From Alnus glutinosa (taxonomy: Eukaryota; Streptophyta; Magnoliopsida; Fagales; Betulaceae): 64,000 nucleotides of DNA. The stretch spans positions 20,258,501 to 20,322,500 of the forward strand of contig NC_084895.1 in the NCBI RefSeq assembly GCF_958979055.1, in the 5' to 3' direction. The position numbers were made by a program, and so were the translations under genes. The notes beneath the pieces are model-generated. The model ran no database searches. It had not been told where the DNA came from and saw only the letters and a program-made list of their open reading frames with translations. Shown piece by piece: positions 23,801 to 35,275 of the stretch (position 1 is its first letter; every line of letters begins with the position of its first letter).

Positions 23801-25372
23801 CAACAGCAACCGGGGATCGATTATGGTGACACTTTCAGTCCAGTAGTCAAACCTACCACAATTCGGACTGTCCTCTCCATTGCAGTTTCAGCCAATTGGT
23901 CCATAAAACAATTAGATGTAACAAATGCATTTTTACATGGTTTTTTGCAGGAATCTGTCTACATGATGCAGCCTCCTGGGTTCATTCACCCTTCCTTCCC
24001 GGACCATGTCTGTCATCTCCGGAAGTCACTGTATGGCCTAAAACAGGCCCCCAGGGCCTGGTTCTCCCGCCTCAGCAATCGACTCATTGAGTTGGGCTTT
24101 CATGGTTCAAAAGCTGATACATCACTCTTCATCCATGGCAACGGTGCATCCACAATTTTCATCCTAATTTATGTGGATGACATCTTGGTAACCAGCCCTT
24201 CTGTCACTCTAATTGAGGGCCTCATTTCCAAGCTGCAATGTGATTTTCCAATCAAAGACCTTGGCTCCATCAACTATTTCCTGGGTGTTGAAGTCCTGCA
24301 CGACCCCCGCGGCATCTTCCTATCTCAACGAAAATACATCCTGGATTTACTCAAGAAATCCAACATGCTATCTGCTAAGCCAGTGACTTCCCCAATGTCT
24401 TCTTCTAAGTCATTATCTCGGTTTGATGGTGAAGCATTCCATGATCCCTCCCTCTACCGCAGCATTGTCGGCTCCTTACAATATCTATCACTTACACGGC
24501 CAGATGTGTCCTTTGCAGTAAACAAAGTGTGCCAATTCCTTCAACGTCCAACCATACCACATTGGACAGCTGTTAAACGCATACTGCGCTACCTCAAGCA
24601 AACTCTCTTCTATGGCTTACTCCTCAGACGCAACTCCCCTGCTCACCTCCATGCATACTCTGACGCCGATTGGGCAGGATGCCCTGACGACAGGCGCTCA
24701 ACTGGAGGTTTCTGCATCTTCCTAGGCTCCAATCTCATCTCATGGGGCTCCCGCAAACAGGCCACAGTTTCAAGGTCTAGCACAGAGGCCGAATACAGAT
24801 CACTTGCAAACACTACTGCTGAACTACAATGGCTCCAATCCCTTCTTCGAGAACTTGGTGTATTCCTTCCCAAATCACCCACCCTTTGGTGTGACAACCT
24901 TGGAGCCACCTATCTCACGGCTAATCCCATGTTCCACGCTCGGACCAAACACATCGAAATCGATTTCCATTTTGTACGTGACAAGGTGGCGTCTAAAGCT
25001 TTGGAGGTCCGGTTCATCTCTACAAAAGATCAAAAGGCCGACATTTTTACTAAACCACTCATATCCACCCGCTTTACTAATCTACGTGACAATCTCAGCA
25101 TCATTGAACTTCCGCTTCAATTGAGGGGGCCTATTAAGACTGTTACAGATATTCAGCATCAGAGCATATCAATCCCGGATTCACAGCACAATACTTCCGC
25201 TCAGTATAATTCTCCAGCTCATGCAATCAACCACACAAGGAAAGCTCTCTCAAATAAATGCATGCACAACCTGGAATCATGCACAGAAGGAAATGGACAA
25301 AGCTGTCAAGCCTTAACGTCCACAATCTTCTCTACAAGGAAACAGACAAGACCACACAAGGCATATCAATAA
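20846..25372 (+). CDS. Copia gag-pol polyprotein, 1508 residues
   Basis: Single polyprotein of an LTR retrotransposon. Domains in Copia order: gag of UBN2 type; zinc knuckle [14 protein letters not shown] (about 315-328); aspartic protease with DTGAT (about 363); GAG-pre-integrase zinc-binding region with HCRLGH (about 495-500); integrase core with FTDVWGP and QSDWGGEF; reverse transcriptase with [19 protein letters not shown] and the active site YVDD (1109-1112); RNase H with SDADWAG and SSTEAEYR. The integrase-before-RT order defines Copia. The last roughly 79 residues are coded by the 3' LTR, an unusual feature of this copy. Upstream start at 20846 lies 57 bases after the LTR. Confidence 0.95.
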   Translation: MATETSPTNSTNATNAPTPRNNLSFSPASLFNNLHHRVTAQLTRDNYLSWQWQMVTYLKGQNAYGFVTGTIQPPPQTIPNPNPSADSPATIANPDFLTWLQQDQMVLSTIVSTISENLISQIMGYSTSSEVWNALERLYSSHSRARIMQVHFQLATLKKGGSSVTDYFQKFKSLADTLAAAGQQLNDFELISFLLAGLGSEFDPFVTSVTTRVDPMSLEELYAHLLTHEMRLEHNSTTAENVFPSANVATARPSSPKNKGSNRAHSQSTGSTRGAPFHKGHNNPNRAQQSRGRFGRPRGSHSSPSSSNHSPRKICQVCNKTGHTALQCYHRFDHSFQYENAPNMQAFNTSACPPTSDYDWYPDTGATNHVTADIANLNMQADNYTGSDQLHVGNGQGLPISHTGTTKLTYHNISFILKNLLHVPRIKKNLLSVSQFTRDNNVYFEFHPFFFCIKDRLTGTTLLRGRTKDGLYTFPTSPPPPRLAFLGERAPLDRWHCRLGHPSLRIVSQVVRAHNLALFQNKNMAICPACCMGKSHALPFHLSPSLSKFPLELIFTDVWGPSPFPSNNGNRYYVSFIDDFSKFVWLFPIATKSAVTSIFIQFQKHVENLFDRKIKAVQSDWGGEFRALNPILSRQGISHRLSCPHTHQQQGSVERKHRHLVETGLSLLAAASMPLTYWEEAFLTASFLINRLPSPVTRHISPFQLLFNKPPDYNFLKVFGCACWPHLRPYNKHKLDFRSHLCVFLGYSFQHKGYRCLHLPTGRIYISRNVVFDETQFPFKVPPVSPASPSHQPLPLPSLLPLTTSPHLTHTTPPMHPSHHSFSPHVPCSPLPESNQNSHPSPSPPPQEVPCPIDQHVAPPVADVPSTTIVQQPTGTHSMQTRSKTNIHKPRQFTDGTVPYPPKALLTEMDTPDDEPTSFTAANKLPEWRTAMTTEINALLQNGTWTLVPRQPHMNLVGCKWIYKLKRKSDGSIERYKARLVAKGFQQQPGIDYGDTFSPVVKPTTIRTVLSIAVSANWSIKQLDVTNAFLHGFLQESVYMMQPPGFIHPSFPDHVCHLRKSLYGLKQAPRAWFSRLSNRLIELGFHGSKADTSLFIHGNGASTIFILIYVDDILVTSPSVTLIEGLISKLQCDFPIKDLGSINYFLGVEVLHDPRGIFLSQRKYILDLLKKSNMLSAKPVTSPMSSSKSLSRFDGEAFHDPSLYRSIVGSLQYLSLTRPDVSFAVNKVCQFLQRPTIPHWTAVKRILRYLKQTLFYGLLLRRNSPAHLHAYSDADWAGCPDDRRSTGGFCIFLGSNLISWGSRKQATVSRSSTEAEYRSLANTTAELQWLQSLLRELGVFLPKSPTLWCDNLGATYLTANPMFHARTKHIEIDFHFVRDKVASKALEVRFISTKDQKADIFTKPLISTRFTNLRDNLSIIELPLQLRGPIKTVTDIQHQSISIPDSQHNTSAQYNSPAHAINHTRKALSNKCMHNLESCTEGNGQSCQALTSTIFSTRKQTRPHKAYQ

Positions 25373-25502
25373 TATCACCCATGATTTGTGGAATTATTCC
25401 TGTAATTAGAATACTCATGTCATGTATATATATGTGCATCAACACAATGTAAATGATTAAGAAAATACAATACAAATTCAAACTATATTTTCTGTCGTTA
25501 TA
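25132..25502 (+). repeat. 3' LTR of the Copia element in unit B
   Basis: 371 bp, same ends as the 5' LTR. The gag-pol frame continues about 240 bases into this LTR before its stop at 25372. Confidence 0.95.
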
Positions 25503-26616
25503 CTGTCCGAATGGCTACTAAAAGAGCACGAATAATGTTAGGGATTATCTTTTGATCATTCCAAAATATGGCTTTTAAAATTACTATTGGATTTGAGACA
25601 AATCCCTATTAAATTTTGAATTTATTATGACTTCAAAAATCATATCAACTTTGAGAAGATTAAAATGCAGTACCAAAATTACTCAAAAGAGCACTCATAA
25701 CAATTTTCCTTACATTTTCTTTAAATTTATGATACACTCCACAATAGCTTCTCTTAATTTTCCTTATACTATAAATATTATATTTCACATTTTTCAATTT
25801 TTTTTTTTACTCATTTCATTTCTTCTCTTTTAACTGTTTTACATTTTCCTCCTTCTATGGCAGGAAGGAGCATCCTCTGAATTTTTGGAAGTTTTTTCTA
25901 CATTTAAAGAATTGAATGGAGTTTAAAGAGTCTCCTGCTAGTACTTTGAAAAGAGAAATGTTTTGTTTCTATTTTCTGCCAATCTTTTGTCCATTTTCAT
26001 CAAAGAAATGGATAAATTTATTATTGAACATGTGAGACCACATGGAACGAGCATAAATTCGACCCAATTCAAACTAAGTTCATGAATCAAATTCCTATGA
26101 ACTTTATTCTATTAGTCGTTTAACCTGAGCCAATGAAAGCTTGTCTTCTTGAGCACTTTTTCGGTTGTTGTCCATTCGTCTGAAATCGAGTATAAAGTAC
26201 CCCATTTAGCCCGACTCATTAGAGAAATCTACATCCACCAGTAACAAGAACTGTGTGTTCAGCAGTAATAAAAAATGTGCATTAATTCAATAGTAATAAT
26301 ATTTATGTGATCCATAGTAGCAGTAGCTGCATACTGTTCGTCCATATGGGAAACTATTATAAAAGTGTTATCAGCATCACATTTGATGCAAAATTACTGA
26401 GGATAAATTAGGGGCTTAATCATGGGGGGATCATGGGGTATCTTGACGGAGAAGGGGATATGATGCTCTCATGGTCCACTCAAGCTCTCAAAAAAATATA
26501 ATTTTATATGGGTTGGCTAGCTTGACCCTTGCAAAAATTTAAAAACAAAATTTACCTGGAACAATAGAAATTACATGGATCTTTTAAGCTCAAATCCAAG
26601 CTATCCCCTCCCCCAA

Positions 26617-26643
26617 CCCCCCCCCCCCCCCCCTCCCCCCCCC
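26617..26643. repeat. Poly-C tract at the unit B/C border
   Basis: A nearly pure run of C interrupted by one T. Unit A has a much shorter C tract at the same place (about 16276-16284). Length of such a run is likely unstable and also error-prone in assembly. Confidence 0.8.
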
Positions 26644-26837
26644 CAAAAAAAAAAAAGTGATTTTGTCTAAAAATATGATATAAAAAAGGTCTTTGATAAT
26701 AAAATTCTTGCAATAAAAAAAGTTTATGAAAATTTTGAAGTGGACTTGGGATTCGTGCAAGTACATGAAAAGAATTAAGTTATTTTTTTTACTACCTACG
26801 TGGGTTTTTTAAATATCTTTTTGCACTACCTACATGG

Positions 26838-27523
26838 TTTAAAGACTCTATTTTTTGTCCTTTATACTTGATTACGTATTATAAATGATACTTCGTTTAT
26901 TGCTAAAGATAAAAAATGTACTTCCGTTTAAAAATTGACGGAAGTCCACACCAATATACTTAAAAAAATTGATAATGTCCTATACCTAATTAAAAATAAA
27001 ATAGTCATAAAATAATTAAAAACTAAAAAAATTAAAAAATTAATTTCAGAAAAACAGAAAAAAGAGAAAGGAGGCCGGCTAAGCTACCCCATGGATAGTT
27101 TGGGGGTCGCTAAAGAGCAAAATGTTTTTTTTTTTTTTCTCTCTCTCTTTAGGGCCTTGTGGGGGTGGTTCGGCCTCTCCATGGCCATGGCTCAGCCACC
27201 CCTACGCCAAATGGGGGTGGTCAGGCTCTTGGGAGTGGTTTCACCCACCCTCATTTTGCCGAACCACCCTCAAACTGGTCATCGGGGTGGCTCGAGCCAA
27301 CCCTTTTTTTTTTCAATTTTTTTTTTTTTCAAGTTTTTATTATTTTTGAGTTTTTAATTTTTTTGTTAGGCATATGACACATGTTGATTTTTTAAAGATG
27401 TTGACGTAGGCTTTCTTTAATTTTTTGACAGAAATTGGAATGAAGTTCCTTTTTTCATCTTTAGCTATAAACGAAATATCATTTGTGATACGACATGAAG
27501 CATAGGGAACCAAGGTATTTAAC
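26838..27523. mobile_element. TIR element, the unit C copy of the one at 16490
   Basis: Same ends and same position relative to the DUF247 gene as in unit B. The central T run is much shorter (about 15 versus 41) and a short part of the GC-rich core is missing. Inherited with the duplication rather than inserted anew. Confidence 0.6.
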
Positions 27524-28865
27524 CTTTTTTTTTTTTTTTTTTTCATATGCATAAATTGGAAGATCATTGTTATTTTGCAGGCTCTGAAATTGAATTTATG
27601 AGAATGATTTTGGCTTGTTCTGGCTGTCTTTCTTTGAATGTCATTATGAAAACAAATCTAATTTTAGAGATAAAACTGTTATCATGCATGTGTAAAAACA
27701 CACCGATGCTTACTCTTTTCTATTTCTTTGCTTGGAGAAACTAGCAGACTATGTTGTCTCTTATTAAGAACTGTCTTTGCTTCTCTCTGACTAGATGAAG
27801 TATCCTGTGATCTCTTTGTCCTTGATGAACAATCATATATGAGTGAAATATTTCCTGTGTGCTTTCTCTTTTTCTTCCAGAAAAAAAAAAGAAAAAGAAA
27901 AAAGAGAAAGGAAGATCAGTCATATATGTTAAAGCCACTTTGAATGCAGTTTTGTATGCTGGCTGTCGGTGTTAGATACATATCTCAATTTTCATGGTAT
28001 AAGTTTAATGAAATATTATTCCGAAATGTATATTAGTGCTCATATATTTACCAACAACGAAACCCACATAAAATCTGTACCTAAGCAATCAAAACTTTGA
28101 TGGGTCAAAATTGCTTCTCTCTCAAGTTGTCTAGAGAGAGAAGCTCCCCCCTCTCCTCTGAGTGAGAGTTTCTCTACTCCCCAAATAGGAGCCTCTTTTC
28201 TCTCCCTCGTGAGTGCTCCGGAGGAGGAGGGCCTTGCCATGCCTATTTTGGAGCCTAGATCCACTACTTTCTGTCATCCTCCTCCACCCACATGCCATAC
28301 CTTGGTCTCCACCGGCTTTCTCTCCACCCACTCCACCATCCCAAATCCTTGTATGGCGCTCACATGCCGCCTCCAACACTTGTTGCCCCGCGCGCAACCG
28401 CTGCTATAGTAGATCGATGGGCCTCTTGTATATTTGGTCGCAAATCTTCTTTCTCGCTTACCCCCTTTTTGGCTCTTGAAGGCCCAAAGAAGCGTTGTCC
28501 CGTGCACATCAAATTAACATTGATTTCGTGGCATAAAATTGCTAAAACAAACACTCTAAGAATTACGGAGATAATGTTTAAAGTCAAGACCTTTAGTCTC
28601 ATATCATGTTAAATTACCATTTATTTCAAAAACTTAAGTTTAATAAATAAATAAATAAATTATATGAATGTAGTCATTTAAATAATAGTCTAACAGACAA
28701 GACAAAAAGAGAATGATATTAGGATATAGTGCTAATAACATAGCATGGAATTCTAATTGGTGAGAAACATGCAAATGAAAATATTTGGTAAAACCAATTA
28801 AGACTAGAGCATATCACAAGCTAAAAAGGGTTACAAAGTTCAGATGCAATACAAGAAACACTAAA

Positions 28866-30221
28866 TCACATGACAAAAGGCCTCAGGAAGTTCCAGAAAG
28901 CGATAGCGACGAGAAAGAGTCCAACAAGAGTTCCAGTGCCTCTCCAAAAATCACGGAAATACACACTTGTCAAGGTTGCCAGGAGACGGTTCCATGAGTT
29001 AACACAGTGGTCATTGAGCCGTTGATGGAGATCGTGGTAACGGGATTCACCTTCAACAATCTGATGGCAAAGTGTATTGATCAGTGTAGTCACTGCTTTG
29101 CTGCTTCCACGCCTGTTGATAATCACCTTTTTTTCAACTAGCAAACGCACATCTTCTTTAGTGGTGATAAGATAATCCAATAACACAACATAATTGCAGA
29201 TGTATGTGTTGGATGGATAATGACATTGCTCCAGGGCCATGAGGTTTCGGAAAAGAGCTTCTGTTTGGTCGTTTATCACAATTCGTGGGACTTTCAAGAT
29301 ACATTGCGCACTCTCAGAGCAACGAAGGGATTTCAAGCATGGTAAGCAAGAGAAGATCCATGAGAGATTGAAGCATGGATAGCGCTCCAAGCGCTTATCC
29401 TTAGCGAAATCTATGTCAAGTAAGGAACTCTTACTAAAATCGGTATCGACTCCTTTGAATCCCAATCCTGCCTCGTGAAGCTTTGTGGCTGTATATCTTA
29501 GATGATCTTTACGGTTTTCCAAAGTAGGTTTTGGGTTCGTAGGATAGTAAAACGTTCTGTGCAAATCAGTAAAATGTTTTACTTTCTCGTCAATGGGTAT
29601 TCGGTGCTTACCCAAGAAGAAGAACTGGCAAGCAAGCTCAAGAAAGGGAGTAACTTCTTCTCCATTGAGGGCAGACTTATACAACTTTTTGATAAACTTA
29701 AACGGCAGTTGATTCTCCAGTAATATCAAGTCTTGCTTTATGTGCGATTCCAGCCATGCGTTACTTAATATATAATCATGTTTTTTCCGTTCAAAATTCC
29801 TCAGGAAGAGCTCAATGATAAAGATAGCATCCAATAGAATTATTTCCACAAACTTTTTTCTGTCGAGCTGTTCAAAGGTCTCTGAATAGTAATGGCGAAT
29901 TTCTTCTTCTTTTTCTTCAATGATGCTTGCAAGATCCTTCTGGCTCTTCCTAGTCCGCAAACAGAATTCCCTAAAATATATATGTTTATGCTTTTTCATG
30001 CTCCTCAATTCTTCTAGATCATGATGAAATGGGCCAATTGAAACTAACTTAGGAGTGTAGGCTTCTTCCTTTACCTTACGAATTTTGTTGGGAACCCTGT
30101 AGATGCAGCACTCAGGCCACCGTGCAGGTTCTTCAATTAGTGGAATGTCAATGATTGACTCCTTGCATTTTGCTTCGTTTCCGTTGGATTCACTAGCTGC
30201 AGAGCCGGCCATGTTTTCCAT
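28866..30221 (-). CDS. DUF247 / UPF0481 protein, copy C
   Basis: Intact 451-residue frame, slightly shorter than copy A because of small losses (for example after ELFLRNFERK and in the FKGVDTDFSK region). All family marks are present: IYRVPNKIRKV, YTPKLVSIGPFHH, KSQKDLASIIEEKEEEIRH, DAIFIIELFL, DLILLENQLPFKF, RYTATKLHEAG, SLLDIDF, NLMALEQCHYP, and a C-terminal membrane segment GLFLVAIAFWNFLRPF. Function unknown; likely a membrane-anchored protein. The start at 30221 is the family MENM start; a leader exon upstream (30752-30872) could extend it in frame. Local composition does not differ from the other copies. Confidence 0.9.
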   Translation of the reverse strand: MENMAGSAASESNGNEAKCKESIIDIPLIEEPARWPECCIYRVPNKIRKVKEEAYTPKLVSIGPFHHDLEELRSMKKHKHIYFREFCLRTRKSQKDLASIIEEKEEEIRHYYSETFEQLDRKKFVEIILLDAIFIIELFLRNFERKKHDYILSNAWLESHIKQDLILLENQLPFKFIKKLYKSALNGEEVTPFLELACQFFFLGKHRIPIDEKVKHFTDLHRTFYYPTNPKPTLENRKDHLRYTATKLHEAGLGFKGVDTDFSKSSLLDIDFAKDKRLERYPCFNLSWIFSCLPCLKSLRCSESAQCILKVPRIVINDQTEALFRNLMALEQCHYPSNTYICNYVVLLDYLITTKEDVRLLVEKKVIINRRGSSKAVTTLINTLCHQIVEGESRYHDLHQRLNDHCVNSWNRLLATLTSVYFRDFWRGTGTLVGLFLVAIAFWNFLRPFVM

Positions 30222-30751
30222 CCTAACTATACCATAATCACAATAAAAATTTGTTATGAAAATAAAATTCTACGCAGAACAAAAATTAATATTAGAATAT
30301 ATAATATGGTAGGATATTTTTCTTATGTCAGAATATATGTTATGATTTGATACTTTTGAGAGAATTGATTGTAATCGATGGTAATCAAATCAAATACTTA
30401 TTTCTATTTCCTCCTCTATGATTGTAATAATGTCTATTTAAGTGTGTTGAAATTATGAAAATATATGCAGAAAATTAATTTAAAACTTTTTGTTTGAAAA
30501 TATTTAGCTTCCCTTTAACGAACGAACTGAAAATGTTTATATTCTCACAAAACCTAATAAATTATCCTATTACGTGTTTGTGAAATCATTCACGTAACAA
30601 ATTGTATTACTTTTTCAAGCTTTCACACAAACACATGATAACAACATATATGTGATCCAATTTTTCATTTCTTTGTTTAAAGTCATCAATTGGATCTGAA
30701 TATAAACTAAAACATAAGTACGAATGAAATCAACCATATCATTAAAGGAAC

Positions 30752-30872
30752 CTGCAAATTTCTCTAGCAAGAGATGCTTGTATTGCTTGAGAGCTCCAGA
30801 AATCCTCCCCTTTAATTCCCACGCACACTCTGGGTTTCTCTCGCTTAATTTCTTAATTTCTTCAATTAACAA
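30752..30872 (-). other. Candidate leader exon of DUF247 copy C
   Basis: Minus-strand frame from ATG at 30872 with WELKGRISGALKQYKHLLLE then KFA, ending at GCAG before a GT donor at 30751. The acceptor GTATAG is at 30227, five bases before the ATG. The intron would be 525 bases, longer than the 164-165 in A and B. The join is again in frame (...KFAVRMEN). Retention of the frame despite many base changes argues for coding function. Confidence 0.5.
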
Positions 30873-31194
30873 AAGGTATATTTATAGTTGGTGTGGTCAC
30901 TGTGAAGTCTCACACAAAGCACATCATGCTTTTGCATTATGGTCCAAAATGTCCCTTTTCAATTTGTTGCACGTGGAGCTTAGTAGAAATGTCAGTAGGG
31001 TTATAAATTAAGCTTAAATCAATTTCTGTTTGACAAAGTTTTTATTTTTTATATTTTTTTTTCTCTTGTTAAAACAAAAATATTAATAAATAGAGCCTAA
31101 ACTCATTTTATTTTGAATTTTTATTTTAAATCCCGACCTTTCATTTGAGATGGATACTATCTATAAAATGATGAGGATCGTATTTCATAACATA

Positions 31195-31985
31195 TAGACT
31201 GAGAGCAACGATCAATAGATTATCATTTATCTTTCAAAAAATGATTGTCGTATGGTATGGGAATCGTGTTGGATTGTGCCTATATTTGGCAAATAGGTCG
31301 CCAGTCCATGTAAAACAATGGACAAAATTTAGTGAAAAACTCAAAACAATTCACTTTAACAAATTCTTTATAATTTCTCTATTTTGACTTTTGTCAGAAT
31401 TTCACTCCAAATTTGGTTCATAAATTTCATAAGTTATTGAATATTTAATCATTTTTCTCTCATTTCACTTCACTTTTCCTCTCTCCTCATTTGTTAGGAG
31501 TGATTGCTTAAAATCAATAAAAAAAAAATTAATATTTAGTTGAAATAGAGAAATATTTAAAGAGTTTTGTGTAGGAAGTTTGTTAAAAGTAATAGTTAAA
31601 ATAACAAAAATAAATTTCTTAACTAAAATTTGAAGAGCTCGTTAAGGTTGCTCAAAGGGACCGGCTCTTTCCCTATATTTGGTCGTAGGGAAGTGCTACA
31701 CATCTCAAATTTTTTCTTAAAATTTGGTTCCCAAACGATGTGTCACAATCTCATGTGATTTATCATTTTGAAAAATATGTGATGATGACACATCATTTGA
31801 AAACCACTTTAAAAATTTAAGAAGTAGAATATTTCCCTTGGTCGTATAGGGTTCTGGGTATCCACGTCTGATTAGACTGATTATTCTCTTTCTCTCTTGA
31901 CCAATGGAGAAAGTTTTGTGCGTGTGTTTGATGCTTGCTGTGTGGTGGAGGGTATCTTATATATATTCTTTTTAGAGAAACAAAA
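31195..31985 (-). repeat. Inverted copy of the DUF247 upstream segment in unit C
   Basis: Plus-strand sequence at 31883-31965 (CTCTTGACC ... GTGCGTGTGTTTGA ... GGTGGAGGGTATCTTA) is the reverse complement of 14746-14815 in unit A, and about 31200-31262 (AGATTATCATTTATCTTTCA, CGTATGGTATGGG) is the reverse complement of about 14885-14945. The region between, about 31265-31860, is foreign to A and B. Hence a piece of unit C flipped after the duplication. Confidence 0.7.
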
Positions 31986-32606
31986 GCATGTTGAATGACG
32001 TTGATCTAATCCCGTCATCTCTTTATATATGTAATATGTCTGCAAAGATTCTGGACTTAATTTCCAGGAAATTTAGAGCTTGGATAATTGGATTCCTCGG
32101 GAATTCAATTCTCACTCCTCGTGAATTCGACCGTTAAATGTGAAAGAGGAGACAATAAATTGGCATCTGCTTCGATATGAATTTCTTTCTTTTGTAAGCA
32201 ATAAGTGTTTGAGAATATATTTCCAATATATTGAAATTATTCATCATATAATAATGATTAGATATGGTATGAGAACATAAGATATTATATCTTTGATAAA
32301 ATTGATTGTAGTGATGTTAGATAGTAATTAACTCAATTTTTTTTGATTATCATACTTATTTATTCGAATTCTCTTATAAATAGAAGGAAAAATACTAGAG
32401 GTGTTAAATCTTTTATCAAGAGAGTGGTACCAAAATTATTGAAGCTTATTTATTAGTACCGTATGATTTCTTTTTATTAATTATTTTGATCATTTTCAAT
32501 GAGGTATATATGAAGTCAATGTTAGGCACGTCTTTTAAAAATTTAAATAATGTGAAATCATATACATTATTAAATGCATCAACTTTAACTCCTAACCATA
32601 AAACTG

Positions 32607-32804
32607 GGATAAGGATCATCTACAATTATTTGTCAGAATTTGAGAGAATTCAGACAGGTGATTGTGAGATACCACTTATGGTACCCACCTAACCAAATAA
32701 AAATTAGGTTGGTCAACCACTTATCCCGTCAGGTAGATCCCATAAGTGGTCTCTCACAACCACCTTATCAAATTTGAACAAATAATTGTAGAGGATCCTA
32801 ATCC
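32607..32804. mobile_element. Foldback MITE
   Basis: Inverted arms beginning GGAT(A/T)AGGATC(A/C)TCTAC and running through CAATTATTTGT, with a second matching block GAGA(T/G)ACCACTTATGG. The arms are nearly complete to the centre. No coding sequence, no certain target duplication. Confidence 0.6.
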
Positions 32805-32939
32805 ATAAAATAGATAGTATCTATTTCATTTGAAATGAAGATGATCCTATCTACTAGTAATTCAGACACTAAATGTGAAAAGATTTTTATGGTAAATGCT
32901 CTCTCATATTTAGTAGAGAAATGTTTCTTGCACACACTT

Positions 32940-33270
32940 TGTTTAAAACAAGTTAAAAGAAATGAGGTTTAATGAAAGCCCGAAACCTAAAAATAGGCCA
33001 AAAAAAAAAATACTCAAATTTAAAAGTGGTTATGCGGTGCGATTACGGCTTTAAATAACTGCTAATCGCTTAAGGTAGAGCGATTGCGGTTATAAAAATA
33101 GAATATCCACCAAAGACGGTAACGAATAGCGATTAAATGCAATAATCACTAATCATAACTACATTTTCACCCCTAATAACAAAGGAGAAAAGGCAAAATT
33201 GAGAATTAAAGGGGGTGGTTAGTTTAATTTGCATAAAATAAGCATTGGGCGTCTAAAGGTTCAATTACAA
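32940..33270. other. Intergenic, repeat-like, no gene
   Basis: Contains short variants of GCGATTGCGGTTA and GATTACGG (about 33035-33150), reminiscent of subterminal repeats of small DNA transposons. Ends could not be set. Confidence 0.3.
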
Positions 33271-33273
33271 CAT

Positions 33274-33875
33274 TCGGTCTCGTTTGATTCATTTGCGGAA
33301 TGAGTATTCCATTGAGAAATGAAATAGTTATATATTACCAAGAATAAAAGGGAGAAGGATCGTCTCCATTTCAAATGAAATGGAGAGGAACCGGTTAGTT
33401 TATTTAAAGGGGTAAAGTGGTCCAAAAAAATGGAAACGACCACTTTACCCCTCAAAATGCATTATCCGGCTCCTCTCCATTTCATTTGAAATGGAGATAA
33501 TCCGTTTCCGAATAAAAGAGAGTAGAATAGAATGGTTATTCCTACTCTTTAGTTTGGTAATAACTTATATACTTTAATTGGAATCCAATCAAAATTACTA
33601 AAAAACTTCTACATTATTATTAATTTTTTTTTTAAAAAAAAAAGTTAAAAAAAAATAAAAAAAATCTTTTGAAAACTATTTGTTGGCCGGCCACCCCCGA
33701 TGATAATTGGGCCACCCCAAATGCTCCAGGGTGGTCGCACAACCCCTGAAACGCTTTAAAGTACACCACTAGGCGTTTTGAGGGTGGTGCGACCACCCTG
33801 ACTCCATATGTAGCTTGTCGATCACTCCAGTGGTAGGTCAGCTAGCCATTGTAAGTTTGTAAATGAGGGTTTTGG

Positions 33876-33908
<33 letters not shown>

Positions 33909-34150
33909 TAGAGAGAAAATAGCAAATTAATAATGAGTGGTTTTTTTAAAAAAATATAATATATTCTTTTAGGAATTGCTATTCCTCTAATTTTTTAGAG
34001 GAATAAGTATTCTTTTTCGGAAGGGAATAGTCATTTCAATAGGAATAACTATTATAAGGAATAGACTCCTACTAAACAAAGTAATGACTATTCTTACGAA
34101 ATATTCATTTCATTCTAGGAGTCTCTATTCCGTGAACCAACCAAAGCCGA
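33274..34150. mobile_element. TIR element with a GC-rich core, carrying a nested MITE
   Basis: Imperfect inverted ends: CGGTCTCGTTTGATTCAT on the left and, inverted on the right, CGGCTTTGGTTGGTTCA, both followed by CGGAAT nearby. Inside are many GGAATA/TATTCC words, a poly-T/poly-A pair (about 33878-33910), and a GC-rich stretch with CCACCCC and GGGTGGT (33685-33845). No transposase. Confidence 0.5.
33357..33503. mobile_element. Small nested MITE made of palindromes
   Basis: Inverted arms of about 65 bp: GGATCGTCTCC on the left facing GGATTATCTCC inverted on the right, both then reading ATTTCAAATGAAATGGAGAG, and an inner pair GGGGTAAAGTGGTC / GACCACTTTACCCC. Each arm itself contains the perfect palindrome CCATTTCAAATGAAATGG or its variant. 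Confidence 0.65.
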
Positions 34151-35275
34151 AATTTTGGAAGTAAATAGCATATATAACTGATTGTACTAATGAAACCTTC
34201 CTGTTTAATAAAATAAACAGCATATGTAGGAAATAGCAAGGAATGATGCGAAATAACAAATATTTCATACAAAATTTAAATATTTAGATACAAAATATTT
34301 TTCTTGAACCAAAAATAGAATTCAAAATATATAATTAAACGATTTTCAGAAGAGCATCAAAAGTGTAATTTATGCATCCTCGAGGAGTCAGCTGCCTGAC
34401 AGTTACCCTCTAAAAGTGAATGAAATAAATTTGCTACAGGTAAATAAAAGATGAATTAAATGTAACAAAAAAAATTAAAATTAAAAATGCAATATATTAA
34501 TGGTGATCTAAAAGGAGGAAATGGTAAAAACAGGATACTGATTATCTCTTGTTTGTTGAAGGATGGAGCTATGCAAACATTATAGCTTGTGACACTCTAT
34601 TTCTTAATACTTTATTTATTGTTTTTTCCAAAAAAAAAAAAAATTGCTTCAGTCTTTTGAATCCTAGGCTCCCATTGTTAAAATTTTTGTTTTACCTTCT
34701 CAAAACCAAAGGTTAACAAATAATCCAAATACAAAATACTTCCTAAAAAAAAAAAAAAAAAGGTTTTCTTTATATCATATCAAAATATATTTGTTTTCTT
34801 TTTTCTAAAAAAAAAAAAAAACAGTTTTCATCTTCCTAATATTCTTTGGTTATGGTCTGTTTATTCTAATCATCTGACAATAAAAGAATTTGAAACCAAA
34901 TTACACTAATCTTTGTCACTTTAGGCATCATGCTTAGTGTAGTTTCATGAATCCAATTCGAAACTGCATTGGCTTTTAAATCAAGTTACCCCTTTAGGCA
35001 GGCAATTCATTTTGCTGTTGATCCATATGATAAAGTTCTCCAACAAGTTGCATTAACTTTCTGGTGAAGGCAAAATGCACAAAAACTGTGAAGAAACTAT
35101 TATAAAAACGTTATCAGCATCAGATTTGATGCAAAATTGCTGATGATAAAACCTTTTTATTAGTAAACGACTGTAAATCTTTATTAGCTCAAAATACAGA
35201 TTCTCCATACCTTCCTTCTCCTCCTTTTTTTTTTTTTTTTTCCTCCGGATTCTCCTTCTTTCTTTCCTGGTATGG

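Larger units (their letters stand above)
20419..25502 (+). mobile_element. Whole Copia LTR retrotransposon, very young
   Basis: Two 371-bp LTRs (20419-20789, 25132-25502) that look identical by eye, 5-bp target duplication CTGTC at 20414-20418 and 25503-25507, tRNA-Met type primer site TGGTATCAGAGCC directly after the left LTR (20790-20802), polypurine tract TTGAGGGGGC (25121-25130) directly before the right one, and one long gag-pol frame. The LTR ends are TA...TA rather than TG...CA. Unit A shows the empty site TTTACTGTCTGAATGG (about 15182-15197). The element looks whole; LTR identity points to a very recent insertion. Confidence 0.95.
16384..26738. repeat. Segmental duplication unit B, split by a Copia element
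   Basis: Direct repeat of unit A. Without the inserted Copia element (20419-25502) the unit is about 5.3 kb. It lacks the 12000-12310 segment that A and C have (deletion near 17890) and shares with C the TIR element at 16490-17242. After the Copia insertion the unit resumes at 25503 with sequence matching 15179 onward of unit A. Confidence 0.85.
26739..35150. repeat. Segmental duplication unit C, expanded by insertions
   Basis: Starts with the same GTGGACTTGGGATTCGTGCA marker as A and B. Matches units A and B to about 30860, then again at 32855-32930 (AATTCAGACACTAAATGTGA, like 15040 onward) and about 35095-35150 (GTTATCAGCATCA). Between these lie an inverted segment (31195-31985) and foreign insertions, several of them MITEs. 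Confidence 0.75.
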
